From NCBI RefSeq assembly GCF_018502385.1, contig NZ_CP075523.1:992001-1056000 (forward strand): DNA of 64,000 nucleotides, written 5' to 3'. The stretch's first letter is position 1, and every line of letters begins with the position of its first letter. A program made the translations under genes and the position numbers. Shown in pieces: positions 16,610-25,041 of this stretch. A model generated the notes under the pieces. That model made no database searches. It was not told the origin of the DNA and saw nothing but the letters and a program-made list of their open reading frames with translations. The DNA is from Synechococcus sp. LA31. GTDB lineage: Bacteria > Cyanobacteriota > Cyanobacteriia > PCC-6307 > Cyanobiaceae.

Positions 16610-17950
16610 ATGGAACAGATCCTAGAACAAGCGCTTGATCTGCCAACGTTATTCGAGCAGTTGCAGGGCGTAGATGGCCTTGCTCTTCTGCTACTTCGGC
16701 TGTTCCCGCTTTTCCTGGTGGTGGAACTTCCACTCACAATGCTGGTGGTCTTCGGAGTGCTGCGTTGGTGGATCCGTGAGCAAACGCTACCTCCACGCAG
16801 ATCTCTCTACAGGCCTCGCGTGTCATGCGTGATCACCTGCTACAGCGAAGGAGCAGACGTGCGGCGCACTCTCGAAACTCTATGCGAACAAACCTATGCC
16901 GGTGATATCGAGCTGATTCCTGTGGTCGATGGGGCTGCTGTCAATCGCGACACGCTCCAAGCCGTACGTGGGTTTGAACTGCGCAATGAGTTGCGCCGTA
17001 ACCGCCGTGTTCGACCAATTGCGAAGTGGCAACGAGGTGGGCGTGTGTCATCGCTCAATGCAGGTCTGTCGATGTGTACCGGGAGCATTGTGATGGCTCT
17101 CGATGGCGATACGTCATTCGACAACACGATGGTGAGCATGATCGTGCGGCATTTCGAGGATCCAAACGTGCCGGCGGTGGCCGGCAGTTTGCGGGTGCGG
17201 AACACCTGGAGCTCCTTTGCCACAGCCATTCAGGCCATTGAATATCTGATCTCAATCCAGATGGCGAAGACCGGCTTGAGCGAGTGGAACCTGGTCAACA
17301 ACATCTCAGGAGCCTTCGGTGCATTCCGTAGGGAGGTCATCGAGCAGCTTGGTGGCTGGGATACCCACAGCGCCGAAGATCTAGACATCACACTCAGGAT
17401 CAAGAGTTACTTTGGCCGTCACCGCCGTCTTCGTATCCCATTTGAGCCCAAAGCGATCGGCCACACCGACGCACCCACAAGCATGGTGGATCTGCTGAAG
17501 CAACGCATGCGGTGGGACGGCGACCTGCTATTTCTCTATGCCCGCAAACATTCAGGCAGTATCACGCCAAGGTTAATGGGCTGGCCCAATTTCCTGCTGA
17601 CTGTCGTCAGCGGACTGTTTATCCAGGTTGTGCTGCCCTTCATCATTGTGGGCTACACAATCGCAATGATGTTCACGTTGCCTTGGCAGACGGTCTTGGG
17701 GTTGGCGCTACTGGTGGAGATCGTTTACTTCGTGATTCTGGCGCTACAGTTTCTTCTCATGCTGCTACTGGTCTCAGAGCGGCCACGGCAAGACATACGT
17801 TTGCTGCCTCTACTGCCGTTATTTCCATTGGCGATGTTTGTCATTCGCTGCTGGAGTGCCATAGCTATTCTCAATGAGCTGCTGCGACGCAGCCATGAGG
17901 AAACGTCAATGGCGCCGTGGTGGGTGTTGCGCAAGGCCACTCGCTTCTGA
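16610..17950 (+). CDS. Processive family-2 glycosyltransferase (BcsA/PgaC/HAS-like)
   Basis: Inner-membrane polysaccharide synthase, 446 residues. One or two N-terminal membrane segments (about 25-52) precede a cytosolic GT2 domain with VSCVITCYSEG (71-81), VVDGA with Asp107, the DxD-type motif ALDGDTS (163-169), SAEDLDITLR with the catalytic Asp near 257, and QRMRW (298-302), the QxxRW acceptor motif of processive synthases. Three to four further helices follow (about 325-430). No PilZ domain is present. ATG 16610 is used; a GTG three bases earlier is possible. It lies between the TackOD1/GGDEF gene and a TIM-barrel-like protein, which suggests a secreted homopolymer; the sugar cannot be read from the sequence. 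Confidence 0.88.
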   Translation: MEQILEQALDLPTLFEQLQGVDGLALLLLRLFPLFLVVELPLTMLVVFGVLRWWIREQTLPPRRSLYRPRVSCVITCYSEGADVRRTLETLCEQTYAGDIELIPVVDGAAVNRDTLQAVRGFELRNELRRNRRVRPIAKWQRGGRVSSLNAGLSMCTGSIVMALDGDTSFDNTMVSMIVRHFEDPNVPAVAGSLRVRNTWSSFATAIQAIEYLISIQMAKTGLSEWNLVNNISGAFGAFRREVIEQLGGWDTHSAEDLDITLRIKSYFGRHRRLRIPFEPKAIGHTDAPTSMVDLLKQRMRWDGDLLFLYARKHSGSITPRLMGWPNFLLTVVSGLFIQVVLPFIIVGYTIAMMFTLPWQTVLGLALLVEIVYFVILALQFLLMLLLVSERPRQDIRLLPLLPLFPLAMFVIRCWSAIAILNELLRRSHEETSMAPWWVLRKATRF

Positions 17951-17955
17951 TCACG

Positions 17956-18804
17956 ATGCATCAGCACCGCACTGCAACTGCTCTCCTGGTAAGCCTGCTC
18001 CTCGCTGCCACACCAAACACAGGGTGTGCGAGGCAAACAAGCGTTCCTGTATGGAATCAGGGCGCCTACATCTGGGATAGCACTGCCTTGTTGAGCAGCC
18101 AACAACGATCGAAAGAACTTCAACGCCTCCAAGATCAACAGATGAGACATCTCTTGATCGGGCTCTCCGCCACACAAGTACGCAGTGCAGACAGCAGTGC
18201 AGCCCTGCGCGACCTGATCCGTGAAGCCCATGCGCGCGGGCAGCAGGTGCTGCTACTGCTCGGTGACCCTGCCTGGATCAATCCGACGGATCGCCCCCAA
18301 CTGATGGCATTGATCAGGCGCTTTCAAAACGTGCCCTTCGATGGACTGCACCTTGACTTGGAGGTGGAACAACTGGGGTGGCCTGTTCCCGCAGCACGAC
18401 TTCAGGATTGGCTCAACACCGTGAAGGAAGCGAAGACGAGGAGCCCTTGGCCGTTGAGCATCTCAGCACACCCACGCTGGTTTGAGCCCAACACGACAGA
18501 TCAGCCAGGGAAGCCTTGCGTACCTTGTGGGCTAACAGGGTTAGCAGCTGTCAATCTGATGCTGTACTCACGCAATGCAGAGCGTGTCACAGAGCGAACC
18601 CTCTCAATCGCCCAGCGCTGGCCTGAACTGCAATTCCGGCTCGCTCAGAGCGTAGAGGCTGGCATGGAACCGGGCCTGAGCTGGAACGGCAGCACAGCTG
18701 GCGCATTGCAGATACAGATGAAACGCTGGCGCGCTGTACTAGAGCCTAACGGCATCCAAGGGCTTGACTGGCAGGACTGGGCTTCTTACCCCAAGGAGCC
18801 GTAG
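17956..18804 (+). CDS. Exported TIM-barrel glycoside-hydrolase-like protein
   Basis: 282 residues with an N-terminal signal (hydrophobic about residues 8-20, then Cys24 in PNTGC, a poor lipobox). After about residue 35 the pattern is of an eight-stranded barrel: QQVLLLLGDPAW (strand), then FDGLHLDLEVEQ (128-139), which resembles the DGxxxDxE catalytic strand of family 18-like hydrolases and places acidic residues at 129, 134 and 136; LSISAHPRWF (167-176); VNLMLYSRN (199-207); and FRLAQSVE. I cannot assign a numbered family. ATG 17956 lies five bases after the glycosyltransferase stop. A role in trimming or modifying the polymer in the periplasm, as PgaB does for poly-GlcNAc, is inference. Confidence 0.62.
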   Translation: MHQHRTATALLVSLLLAATPNTGCARQTSVPVWNQGAYIWDSTALLSSQQRSKELQRLQDQQMRHLLIGLSATQVRSADSSAALRDLIREAHARGQQVLLLLGDPAWINPTDRPQLMALIRRFQNVPFDGLHLDLEVEQLGWPVPAARLQDWLNTVKEAKTRSPWPLSISAHPRWFEPNTTDQPGKPCVPCGLTGLAAVNLMLYSRNAERVTERTLSIAQRWPELQFRLAQSVEAGMEPGLSWNGSTAGALQIQMKRWRAVLEPNGIQGLDWQDWASYPKEP

Positions 18805-18807
18805 GCA

Positions 18808-19836
18808 ATGAAGGTGCGCTTCGCAAGCAGCAAGGAGCAAGCCCCTGATCAAGACAACGGACTGCGGGTGCTCTATGGACCCAGCAAGCGGGCTGCCTAC
18901 AAACTTCGGTGGTACCTGATCGTGGCGCTGGTCAGCTCGCCTTTCTTGTATCTGGCCGGGCGATTGCTATTTGAAGCCCTACGCCCTGAGTTACCTGCGC
19001 AGCTCTCGATCCCCATCATCGAACTAAGAGCCAATGTGAGCGGCACCGTGGGAAAACTACCAGTGAAGACTGGCGAGCGGATTCAGGAGGGTCAGCTGCT
19101 GATGCAGCTCGACAACCCAGAGTGGCGTTTGCGTCTTCAGCAACTCAAACCGGGCAATCTGCAACGCGATGATGAACTTGGTCGCTCAGCCGAGACGATC
19201 GCCAACAACACCATCGGCTTGCAAGAGCAGATGGTCAAGCTCTACCGGGGACTGCAAAGGGAAGGCGGGCTGAGCTCAGCCGAGCTGCTGAAGTCAGAAG
19301 TTGAGCTGAACGCTCAAAAGCTTGCCCTGCTTGAGCTTGAGCGCCGACTTCGCCAGGATGACTTTCCTTACAAAGGAGAGCCGATTCAAAACCTTCGTGA
19401 TGCAAGGGAGAGGAACTGGATTGATGGTCGCCTGAAACTGCTCAACCTGAGGGCTCTCAGCGATGGACGTGTGGCGGACGTGCTGGTGAATCAGGGCGAA
19501 AACGTTGGTTCGGGCACCCTGCTGATGAGGATCGAAGAGGATGAAGAACCACTCGTGTGGGTCTATCTGCCACCAAAGCAGGCCCGCCAGGCCCGGGCCG
19601 GCCAAGAGCTGGAAGTGGAAATGCCTGATGGCAGCTGGCTTGAAGCAATCGTGATCGACCAAGCAGACATGGCCAGGCGTCTGCCGCCGGGTTTGAACGG
19701 CAGTCCCGGCGCCAACAACCTGGCTCTGCAGGTGCCCGTGCGGTTTGTTGAGCCGCTGCCATCGATGTGGCGGGTTGACCAGCTGCCTCTGAGAGTGCGC
19801 TTCCCACTGCGCTGGCCGAGGCTGTTTACTCGTTAA
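18808..19836 (+). CDS. HlyD/EmrA-like membrane fusion protein of the polysaccharide cluster
   Basis: 342-residue periplasmic adaptor with one N-terminal membrane helix (about 35-54), preceded by a cytoplasmic stretch of 33 residues. It has a first half lipoyl-like motif (SGTVGKLPVKTGERIQEGQLL), a coiled-coil hairpin region (about 115-195, rich in Leu/Gln/Glu), the second half-motif (DGRVADVLVNQGENVGSGTLLM) and a beta-barrel domain with ARAGQELEVEMPDGS. This matches fusion proteins that pair with GT2 synthases (Alg44-like, without PilZ). ATG 18808 lies three bases after the previous stop. It is the last gene of the four-gene cluster; fmt follows after 86 bases. Confidence 0.82.
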   Translation: MKVRFASSKEQAPDQDNGLRVLYGPSKRAAYKLRWYLIVALVSSPFLYLAGRLLFEALRPELPAQLSIPIIELRANVSGTVGKLPVKTGERIQEGQLLMQLDNPEWRLRLQQLKPGNLQRDDELGRSAETIANNTIGLQEQMVKLYRGLQREGGLSSAELLKSEVELNAQKLALLELERRLRQDDFPYKGEPIQNLRDARERNWIDGRLKLLNLRALSDGRVADVLVNQGENVGSGTLLMRIEEDEEPLVWVYLPPKQARQARAGQELEVEMPDGSWLEAIVIDQADMARRLPPGLNGSPGANNLALQVPVRFVEPLPSMWRVDQLPLRVRFPLRWPRLFTR

Positions 19837-19922
19837 AAAGCCCATCGAAAGACTAAACACGGGGCTGAACCCGATCTGGCCTGCCGTTCGGTGAAGACGG
19901 CATTGGCCTCGAGAATGGCCGA

Positions 19923-20972
19923 ATGAAGATCCTGTTCTGGGGCACGCCGGCCTACGCCGTGCCCAGCCTTGATGCACTGGTGGCCAGTGGTCACCGGCTT
20001 GTGGGCGTGGTAAGCCAACCCGATCGGCGCCGGGGCCGTGGGAAAGCGCTCGTGCCTTCGCCGGTGAAGGCACGAGCCTTGGAACTGGGTTTGCCGGTGT
20101 TCACACCTGAACGCATCCGCCGTGAGCCTGATTGCCAACAGCAACTCGCGGATCTTGGGGCAGATGTCTACGTGGTGGTGGCATTTGGCCAAATCCTGCC
20201 GCCTGAGGTGCTAGCTCAACCCCCACTGGGCTGCTGGAATGGCCATGGCTCACTGCTACCGCGATGGCGCGGTGCAGGCCCAATCCAGTGGAGCCTGATT
20301 GAAGGCGATGGCCACACGGGGGTGGGGATCATGGCCATGGAGGCCGGCCTCGACACCGGACCTGTGCTGCTGGAGCAGCGCATCGAGATCGGCATCAATG
20401 AGAACGCCCAGCAGCTGGCTCGCCGCTTGGCGACCCTCACCGGCGAATTACTGGTGGCGGCGATGCCGCTGATCGAGGCAGCAGGCCCTGGTTCCGAAGC
20501 CGAACGGCTGAAACGTCTCGGTGTTCGCCTCCAAACCGATGAGGGCATGACCTACGCCCGCATGCTCACCAAAGACGATTACCAGATCGATTGGAATCAA
20601 TCAGCCCTCGCGATCCATCGGCGGGTGATGGGGCTCTACCCAGGTGCGACCAGCAGTTGGAACGGCAAACGGCTCAAGCTGCTAAACACCGAACCGTTGG
20701 TGCGACGCCTTGCCGATCAGCTCACGCCAGAAGCGGCGCCACTGGCAAAGCGCTGGGGGTTACCTCCAGGCGCAGCGGCAATAGGCGATGCCCCGGAGCC
20801 TGGCATGGTGCTTGAGGTGGTGCCTGGGCTGGGATTGGTGGTCGCCAGCAACGGTTGCCCCCTGCTGCTGCGCGAAGCTCAGCTGGAAGGCAAAGCGGCA
20901 GCCGCCGGCACCCAACTGCTCCAACAACTGCAAGCCAAACCAGGCGATCAGCTCGGAAAGCCAGTTGATTAA
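19923..20972 (+). CDS. fmt: Methionyl-tRNA formyltransferase
   Basis: Formylates initiator Met-tRNA using 10-formyl-THF. The 349-residue protein begins MKILFWGTPAYAVPSL, with the tRNA-binding loop SQPDRRRGRGKAL (31-43) and the catalytic triad Asn106, His108 and Asp144 (in WNGHGSLLPRWRGAGPIQ and GLDTG), the numbering being identical to that of E. coli. The usual NxHASLLP motif is NGHGSLLP here, a mild departure that keeps the catalytic residues. A C-terminal OB-like domain follows (about 215-349). It is convergent with the J-domain protein gene, overlapping it by four bases. Confidence 0.96.
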   Translation: MKILFWGTPAYAVPSLDALVASGHRLVGVVSQPDRRRGRGKALVPSPVKARALELGLPVFTPERIRREPDCQQQLADLGADVYVVVAFGQILPPEVLAQPPLGCWNGHGSLLPRWRGAGPIQWSLIEGDGHTGVGIMAMEAGLDTGPVLLEQRIEIGINENAQQLARRLATLTGELLVAAMPLIEAAGPGSEAERLKRLGVRLQTDEGMTYARMLTKDDYQIDWNQSALAIHRRVMGLYPGATSSWNGKRLKLLNTEPLVRRLADQLTPEAAPLAKRWGLPPGAAAIGDAPEPGMVLEVVPGLGLVVASNGCPLLLREAQLEGKAAAAGTQLLQQLQAKPGDQLGKPVD

Positions 20973-21736
20973 GCGATCAGCAACTGATAAGCGGCATTCA
21001 CCCGCCGAAATACCGCCGCGTCGCCGCCCATGTCTGGGTGATGCTGCTTCACCAGACGGCGGTGGGCCTGCTTAATCGCCTCGCGCGTCGCCCCCCAGGT
21101 CAGGCCTAACTGCCGGTAAGCCTCGGCTCGGCTGGGATCGTTCCATGCCTCTGCACCGCTGGTGTCACGCTCGGTACTGCGTCGATCAGTACTGCGTCGA
21201 TCACTGCGGGTGCGGCGCTCACTTGTGCAGCGTTGACGCAGATCCGCCACCACCCGGCGCGGGTCATCGTCAAGCCATTCCCGGGCACTGACGCCGTAGA
21301 GCGCAAAGGCCGCCATCACAGCGAGCAGCTGCTTGCCTCGCAAGGCGCTCAGGGCGGCCTGCAGGTCGTGACCCAGGCCAGGGGCCAAGCGATCGAGGCG
21401 TTCCTCGAGGCTGAGCTGGGGCAGAAAACTGGCGCGATTGAGCTGATCGAGCAAGCCCTGCAGACCATGAGCGGCATCGCCAGCCCGCAGCGATGACCAA
21501 CCGGGTTGCTGAGTGAGCTGCCGGGCCCACTGCTGCACCTGCTCGGGTGTGACCCAGACGGTGCGGTTGTGCGAGCGGGGATCGCGTTCCAGGCATTCAT
21601 AGCGATCCAAGAGCCGCCGCAGCCGCAACACCTCCCGCTTCAGTGCAGCGTTTTCCTCCAAAAGGGCATCGACATTGCCGGTAATCGGCCGTGAGGAACG
21701 AGGACCAGCGGGCCATTGGCGCGGATCAAAGCCCAT
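20969..21736 (-). CDS. C-terminal J-domain protein (DnaJ-like)
   Basis: 255 residues. The J domain is at the C-terminus (about 196-255): YRQLGLTWGATREAIKQAHR, then KQHHPDMGGD containing the HPD tripeptide required to stimulate Hsp70 ATPase. The N-terminal half begins with a Leu-rich coiled coil (about 24-45: DALLEENAALKREVLRLRRL) and a helical middle region without a known domain. Residues about 175-195 are an Arg/Ser/Thr/Asp-rich linker that contains a perfect five-residue tandem duplication (see repeat at 21174). It is the last gene of the terC-to-rhlE operon, 18 bases after the helicase. Probably a specialised Hsp40 that recruits DnaK; client unknown. Confidence 0.85.
   Translation of the reverse strand: MGFDPRQWPAGPRSSRPITGNVDALLEENAALKREVLRLRRLLDRYECLERDPRSHNRTVWVTPEQVQQWARQLTQQPGWSSLRAGDAAHGLQGLLDQLNRASFLPQLSLEERLDRLAPGLGHDLQAALSALRGKQLLAVMAAFALYGVSAREWLDDDPRRVVADLRQRCTSERRTRSDRRSTDRRSTERDTSGAEAWNDPSRAEAYRQLGLTWGATREAIKQAHRRLVKQHHPDMGGDAAVFRRVNAAYQLLIA
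21174..21203. repeat. 15-bp perfect tandem duplication inside the J-domain gene
   Basis: GTACTGCGTCGATCA occurs at 21174-21188 and again at 21189-21203, in frame, duplicating five residues (STDRR-type) in the linker. A partial third start (CTGCGGG) follows. It looks like a recent slippage event in a region under little constraint. Confidence 0.85.
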
Positions 21737-21754
21737 CGCTCACCGCAGTAGGCA

Positions 21755-23050
21755 TCAACGCTGCCGCGGCCGTGCCGGCGCACTGCGGCCCTCACCTCTG
21801 GGACCACGCCCGCCGCCGCCGCGACGACCACCTCCCCCACTGCGACCGCGACCACCGCTGAGATCCAGCGGTGGGGCGGAATGAATGGTGCGCTCAAAGC
21901 CGGGGATTTCCTGACTGGGCAGGGGATTACCAATCAAGCGCTCGATGGCCCGCAGCAGCTCATGCTCCTCAGCCGCCACCAGCGACACGGCATGACCGTT
22001 ACAGCCGGCACGGCCGGTACGGCCGATGCGATGCACATAATCTTCAGCCTGGTTGGGCAGATCGAGATTCACCACGTGCGGCAGCTGGTGGATATCGATC
22101 CCTCGGGCAGCGATGTCGGTGGCAACCAGCACACGCAGCTCACCACTCTTGAATCCCGCTAACGCGCGCGTACGGGCACCTTGGCTCTTGTTGCCGTGAA
22201 TCGCGGCAGCCGCCATCCCTTCCTGAGTCAAGCGATCAGCGATCCGATTGGCGCCATGCTTGGTGCGGGAGAACACCAGCACCTGCTGCCAGTTGTTGCT
22301 GCGAATCAGATGGCAGAGCAAATCCGGCTTGCGCGCCATATCGCAGGGATGGAGCAGGTGCTCCACCGTGGTGGCCGTGCGGTTCTCAGGGGTGGCCTGC
22401 AGCTGCACCGGGTTGTGCAGCAAGCCGGTGGCCAACTTTTTGATTGAGGCTTCAAAAGTGGCTGAGAACAGCAGGTTTTGGCGCTTCGCCGGCAGCAACG
22501 CCAGGATTTTCTGGATGTCGCGGATGAAGCCCATATCGAGCATCCGATCGGCTTCATCGAGCACCAGGATTTCCACCCGGTTGAGCTTCACAGCGTGTTG
22601 CTGGGCCAGATCCATCAGCCGCCCTGGCGTGGCCACGAGCACATCTGCACCACCACGCAGCCGCATCATCTGCGGGTTGATTTTCACCCCGCCGAACACC
22701 ACATCCGAGCGCAAATCAAGGTGGCGCGAATAGGCCGCCACGTTGTCCGCCACCTGGGCTGCCAGCTCGCGGGTAGGGGTTAGGACCAACGCCCGCACCA
22801 CGTTGCTGCGGGCGTGGGGGCCGTGGCGCAGCCGCTCCAGCATCGGCAGGGTGAAGCCGGCGGTTTTGCCAGTGCCCGTTTGGGCAGCCGCCATCACGTC
22901 GCGGCCTTCAAGCACCGCCGGGATGCACTGGGCCTGAATCGGCGAGGGTTGGCTGTAACCCTTCTCGAGCACAGCCTGCACGATCGGTCGTCCTAGACCC
23001 AGATCCGTAAACGGCGAGCGAGCGAGCTCCTCCTCAGAGGGAGCTGGCAA
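21755..23050 (-). CDS. DEAD-box RNA helicase (RhlE/CrhR-like)
   Basis: ATP-dependent RNA helicase that remodels RNA duplexes. 431 residues with all motifs: Q motif [10 protein letters not shown]...YSQPSPIQ, motif [13 protein letters not shown], Ia [18 protein letters not shown], motif [14 protein letters not shown], motif III SAT, then [25 protein letters not shown] and [10 protein letters not shown]. The C-terminus is a Gly/Arg-rich RGG-like tail. The only plausible start in the open frame is TTG at 23050; the frame stays open and Arg-rich for about 45 codons upstream without ATG or GTG, so a non-standard start further upstream cannot be excluded. It is part of the terC operon. Confidence 0.93.
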   Translation of the reverse strand: MPAPSEEELARSPFTDLGLGRPIVQAVLEKGYSQPSPIQAQCIPAVLEGRDVMAAAQTGTGKTAGFTLPMLERLRHGPHARSNVVRALVLTPTRELAAQVADNVAAYSRHLDLRSDVVFGGVKINPQMMRLRGGADVLVATPGRLMDLAQQHAVKLNRVEILVLDEADRMLDMGFIRDIQKILALLPAKRQNLLFSATFEASIKKLATGLLHNPVQLQATPENRTATTVEHLLHPCDMARKPDLLCHLIRSNNWQQVLVFSRTKHGANRIADRLTQEGMAAAAIHGNKSQGARTRALAGFKSGELRVLVATDIAARGIDIHQLPHVVNLDLPNQAEDYVHRIGRTGRAGCNGHAVSLVAAEEHELLRAIERLIGNPLPSQEIPGFERTIHSAPPLDLSGGRGRSGGGGRRGGGGRGPRGEGRSAPARPRQR

Positions 23051-23190
23051 AGACGGACCAGCGCTGCTGGCGGCGGCACCTGGGGCAAGGCGCCGGATGC
23101 GCTGCCGCGGCGAACGTCCGGCGCGCTGCTCCTGACCCGGAGCTGGGTGAGTGGAGGAGGAGATAGGGCGAGAGCTCGTTGGTTCTCACC

Positions 23191-23880
23191 CTACGGGCGA
23201 GCTGGTGGTGCCATTTCCGTGTAGAGGTGCCGCGCCTGCTCCAGGGTGAGCAGAAGATCGGCATCACTGAGGTCGCAGGCTTCAGGCCATTGGGCCTGCA
23301 ACCAGCTCCGGAACGTCGCGATGCCGTCGTTGAAGAAGTCGTCCTGGGCGGCCAGCACCCGAAATTTGAGGAACTCCAGCAGGCGTGCCCGCAGCCTGGC
23401 TGGTTGAATCAAGCGACAGCGGCGCGGGTCAACCCACACCTCAAACGACTCTCCAGGGCTGAGCAGCCCGAGGGGAGGAGCGAGCAGTTCAAGCCACGAA
23501 GGCGGTTGGTGGTGGGCTTGCTTGGTTTCGGGGTGGGGGTAATAGATCAGTGCTTGCACCGGCGGGATGACACCGCTGGCGGGCTGGAGCTGGCATTGCC
23601 AGAACGAAAAGGTTTCAGGCGGGTGGCGATCGGTCCAAACCAGCTCCTCCACACGGTGATCGGGATCGGCTAGACGCCATTCCCCAGGGCTGAAGTCGAG
23701 ATTGAGGGTGGCGAACTGGTAGGCGCTGAGATCAAGGCCACGTTTGGCGAACAGCGGCGCCTGAAGAGCAATCGTGCCTGCGGGATAAGGACTATCGCTT
23801 GCTTGGCCCGACGCAACCCCATGACCAGAAACGAGTCGTCCAATGTGAGCGGCTCTTGGCGACTGCTTTGCGTTGATCAC
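23191..23880 (-). CDS. Conserved cyanobacterial protein of unknown function
   Basis: 229-residue soluble protein without signal peptide or membrane helix. It starts with GTG at 23880, overlapping the stop of the DUF6464 gene (GTGA). Recognisable features are only compositional: a Tyr/Phe-rich central segment (SPGEWRLADPDHRVEELVW), several Trp and aromatic residues (WTDRHPPETFSFWQC; ALIYYPHPETK), an FEVWVDPRRCRL strand and a C-terminal helix rich in acidic and Leu residues (DLSDADLLLTLEQA). I do not recognise a family. Position in a tight minus-strand operon with terC, DUF6464 and the DEAD-box helicase is the only functional hint. Confidence 0.68.
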   Translation of the reverse strand: MINAKQSPRAAHIGRLVSGHGVASGQASDSPYPAGTIALQAPLFAKRGLDLSAYQFATLNLDFSPGEWRLADPDHRVEELVWTDRHPPETFSFWQCQLQPASGVIPPVQALIYYPHPETKQAHHQPPSWLELLAPPLGLLSPGESFEVWVDPRRCRLIQPARLRARLLEFLKFRVLAAQDDFFNDGIATFRSWLQAQWPEACDLSDADLLLTLEQARHLYTEMAPPARP

Positions 23881-24227
23881 GGCTCAGGTCCCGTGAGGCT
23901 GAAATGGGCACAGCGCTCACAGGGGCCCTCCGGTAAAACGGCACAGCGCAGCAAAGGGCTGCGGGCATTGAACCGGCAGCTGGGATCACCGATCACCCAG
24001 CCGCCCTGCCACCAACGGGCATCCGTTGGCTGCTTCTGAGCTTTCACCTGCAGAGCGATCGAGCTGAGTTCATAGCGGCCACCTCGCAGCTGATAGCGGT
24101 GGTGTCGCTGCAGCACCAAAAAACTGCGCTCCTCCACCACCAACCAACGGCCCGGCTGCGGGATGTCCTCGAGCTCGAGACGTTCAAGCAGGCGATTGGT
24201 CCCGGCCTGGCGCAGTTCCACATGCAT
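23877..24227 (-). CDS. DUF6464 family protein
   Basis: 116-residue soluble cyanobacterial protein of unknown function. The family pattern is clear: an N-terminal VELRQAGTNRLLERLEL, WLVVEERSFLVLQRHHRYQL, GRYELSSIALQV, then WVIGDPSCRFNARSPLLRCAV and GPCERCAHF. Four conserved Cys (two single, then CxxC) suggest a metal site. The ATG at 24227 is used because the family begins at MHVELR; 24323 would add a hydrophobic extension overlapping terC. It starts six bases after the terC stop and overlaps the following gene by four bases. Confidence 0.78.
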   Translation of the reverse strand: MHVELRQAGTNRLLERLELEDIPQPGRWLVVEERSFLVLQRHHRYQLRGGRYELSSIALQVKAQKQPTDARWWQGGWVIGDPSCRFNARSPLLRCAVLPEGPCERCAHFSLTGPEP

Positions 24228-24232
24228 GGTGT

Positions 24233-24979
24233 TCAGGGTGTGATCTCGCTGGGATCGGGGAGCGGATAGCGCCTGGAAAAGCCCCAGAGAAACAGCAGAG
24301 CCACCACCGCCAATAGCACCCACTCAGGCGGCACAAGGCTGGGCATGACCAAGCGCAGCAGCAAGCGCACGCCCACGAGACCGACGGCCAAATAGCCGGC
24401 GGTTTCCAGATGGCGGTACACCCCTAGCCAACGGATAAACAGAGCGGATGTGAGCCGAAGCGCCACCACACCGATCACACCGCCGGCCATCACCAGCAGC
24501 AGGTTGTCGCTCACAGCAACAGCAGCGGCCACGCTGTCGAGGGAAAACGCCAGATCAGTGAGGGCCAGGGTGCCCACCACCGTCAACAGGCCTCGATCGT
24601 GATGGGGAGTCCCAGGCTCCGGTGCATGCTCCTCGCCTGCGGCATCCTTTGAAGCGGCGGCAGGCCAGAGATTGCTCACGCACAACCACAGCAGATACAG
24701 CGAAGCCAGAAGCTGAAGGGGCCAGAAATCCAACACCCATCGGGCTACGGCGATCAGCGCCAGCCGAAATGCCAACGCCAGTCCCAAGCCAAGATTGAGC
24801 GCCCGCCCTTGCAGCTGGGGATCGCGCAACTGGCGTGAGATGGCCGCTAGAGCAATGGCATTATCGGCCGAGAGCACTGCCTCCAGCGCCACCAGCAGAG
24901 GCAGCAACAGCAACAACTCACCCCACTGATCCGCGGCCTGGATCAGTGGGGATAGTGAAGGAATCGACTCCGCTTCCAT
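24233..24979 (-). CDS. TerC family membrane protein
   Basis: 248 residues with about seven membrane helices. TerC proteins are linked to metal homeostasis (manganese/calcium efflux) and, in plastids, to thylakoid membrane protein insertion. Diagnostic acidic intramembrane motifs are both present: LEAVLSADNAIALAAI (near 31-46) and GTLALTDLAFSLDSVAAAVA (near 137-156). A soluble, acidic loop (residues about 105-128) separates the two halves. It is the first gene of a five-gene minus-strand operon; the start is ATG 24979, with the neighbouring plus-strand gene beginning 62 bases away. The exact function is not known. Confidence 0.9.
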   Translation of the reverse strand: MEAESIPSLSPLIQAADQWGELLLLLPLLVALEAVLSADNAIALAAISRQLRDPQLQGRALNLGLGLALAFRLALIAVARWVLDFWPLQLLASLYLLWLCVSNLWPAAASKDAAGEEHAPEPGTPHHDRGLLTVVGTLALTDLAFSLDSVAAAVAVSDNLLLVMAGGVIGVVALRLTSALFIRWLGVYRHLETAGYLAVGLVGVRLLLRLVMPSLVPPEWVLLAVVALLFLWGFSRRYPLPDPSEITP

Positions 24980-25041
24980 GCCGCTGTGCAGAGGATTCTT
25001 GAAGGAGCCACTCTAGAAACGCTTCCCTACCCATCAACGCC

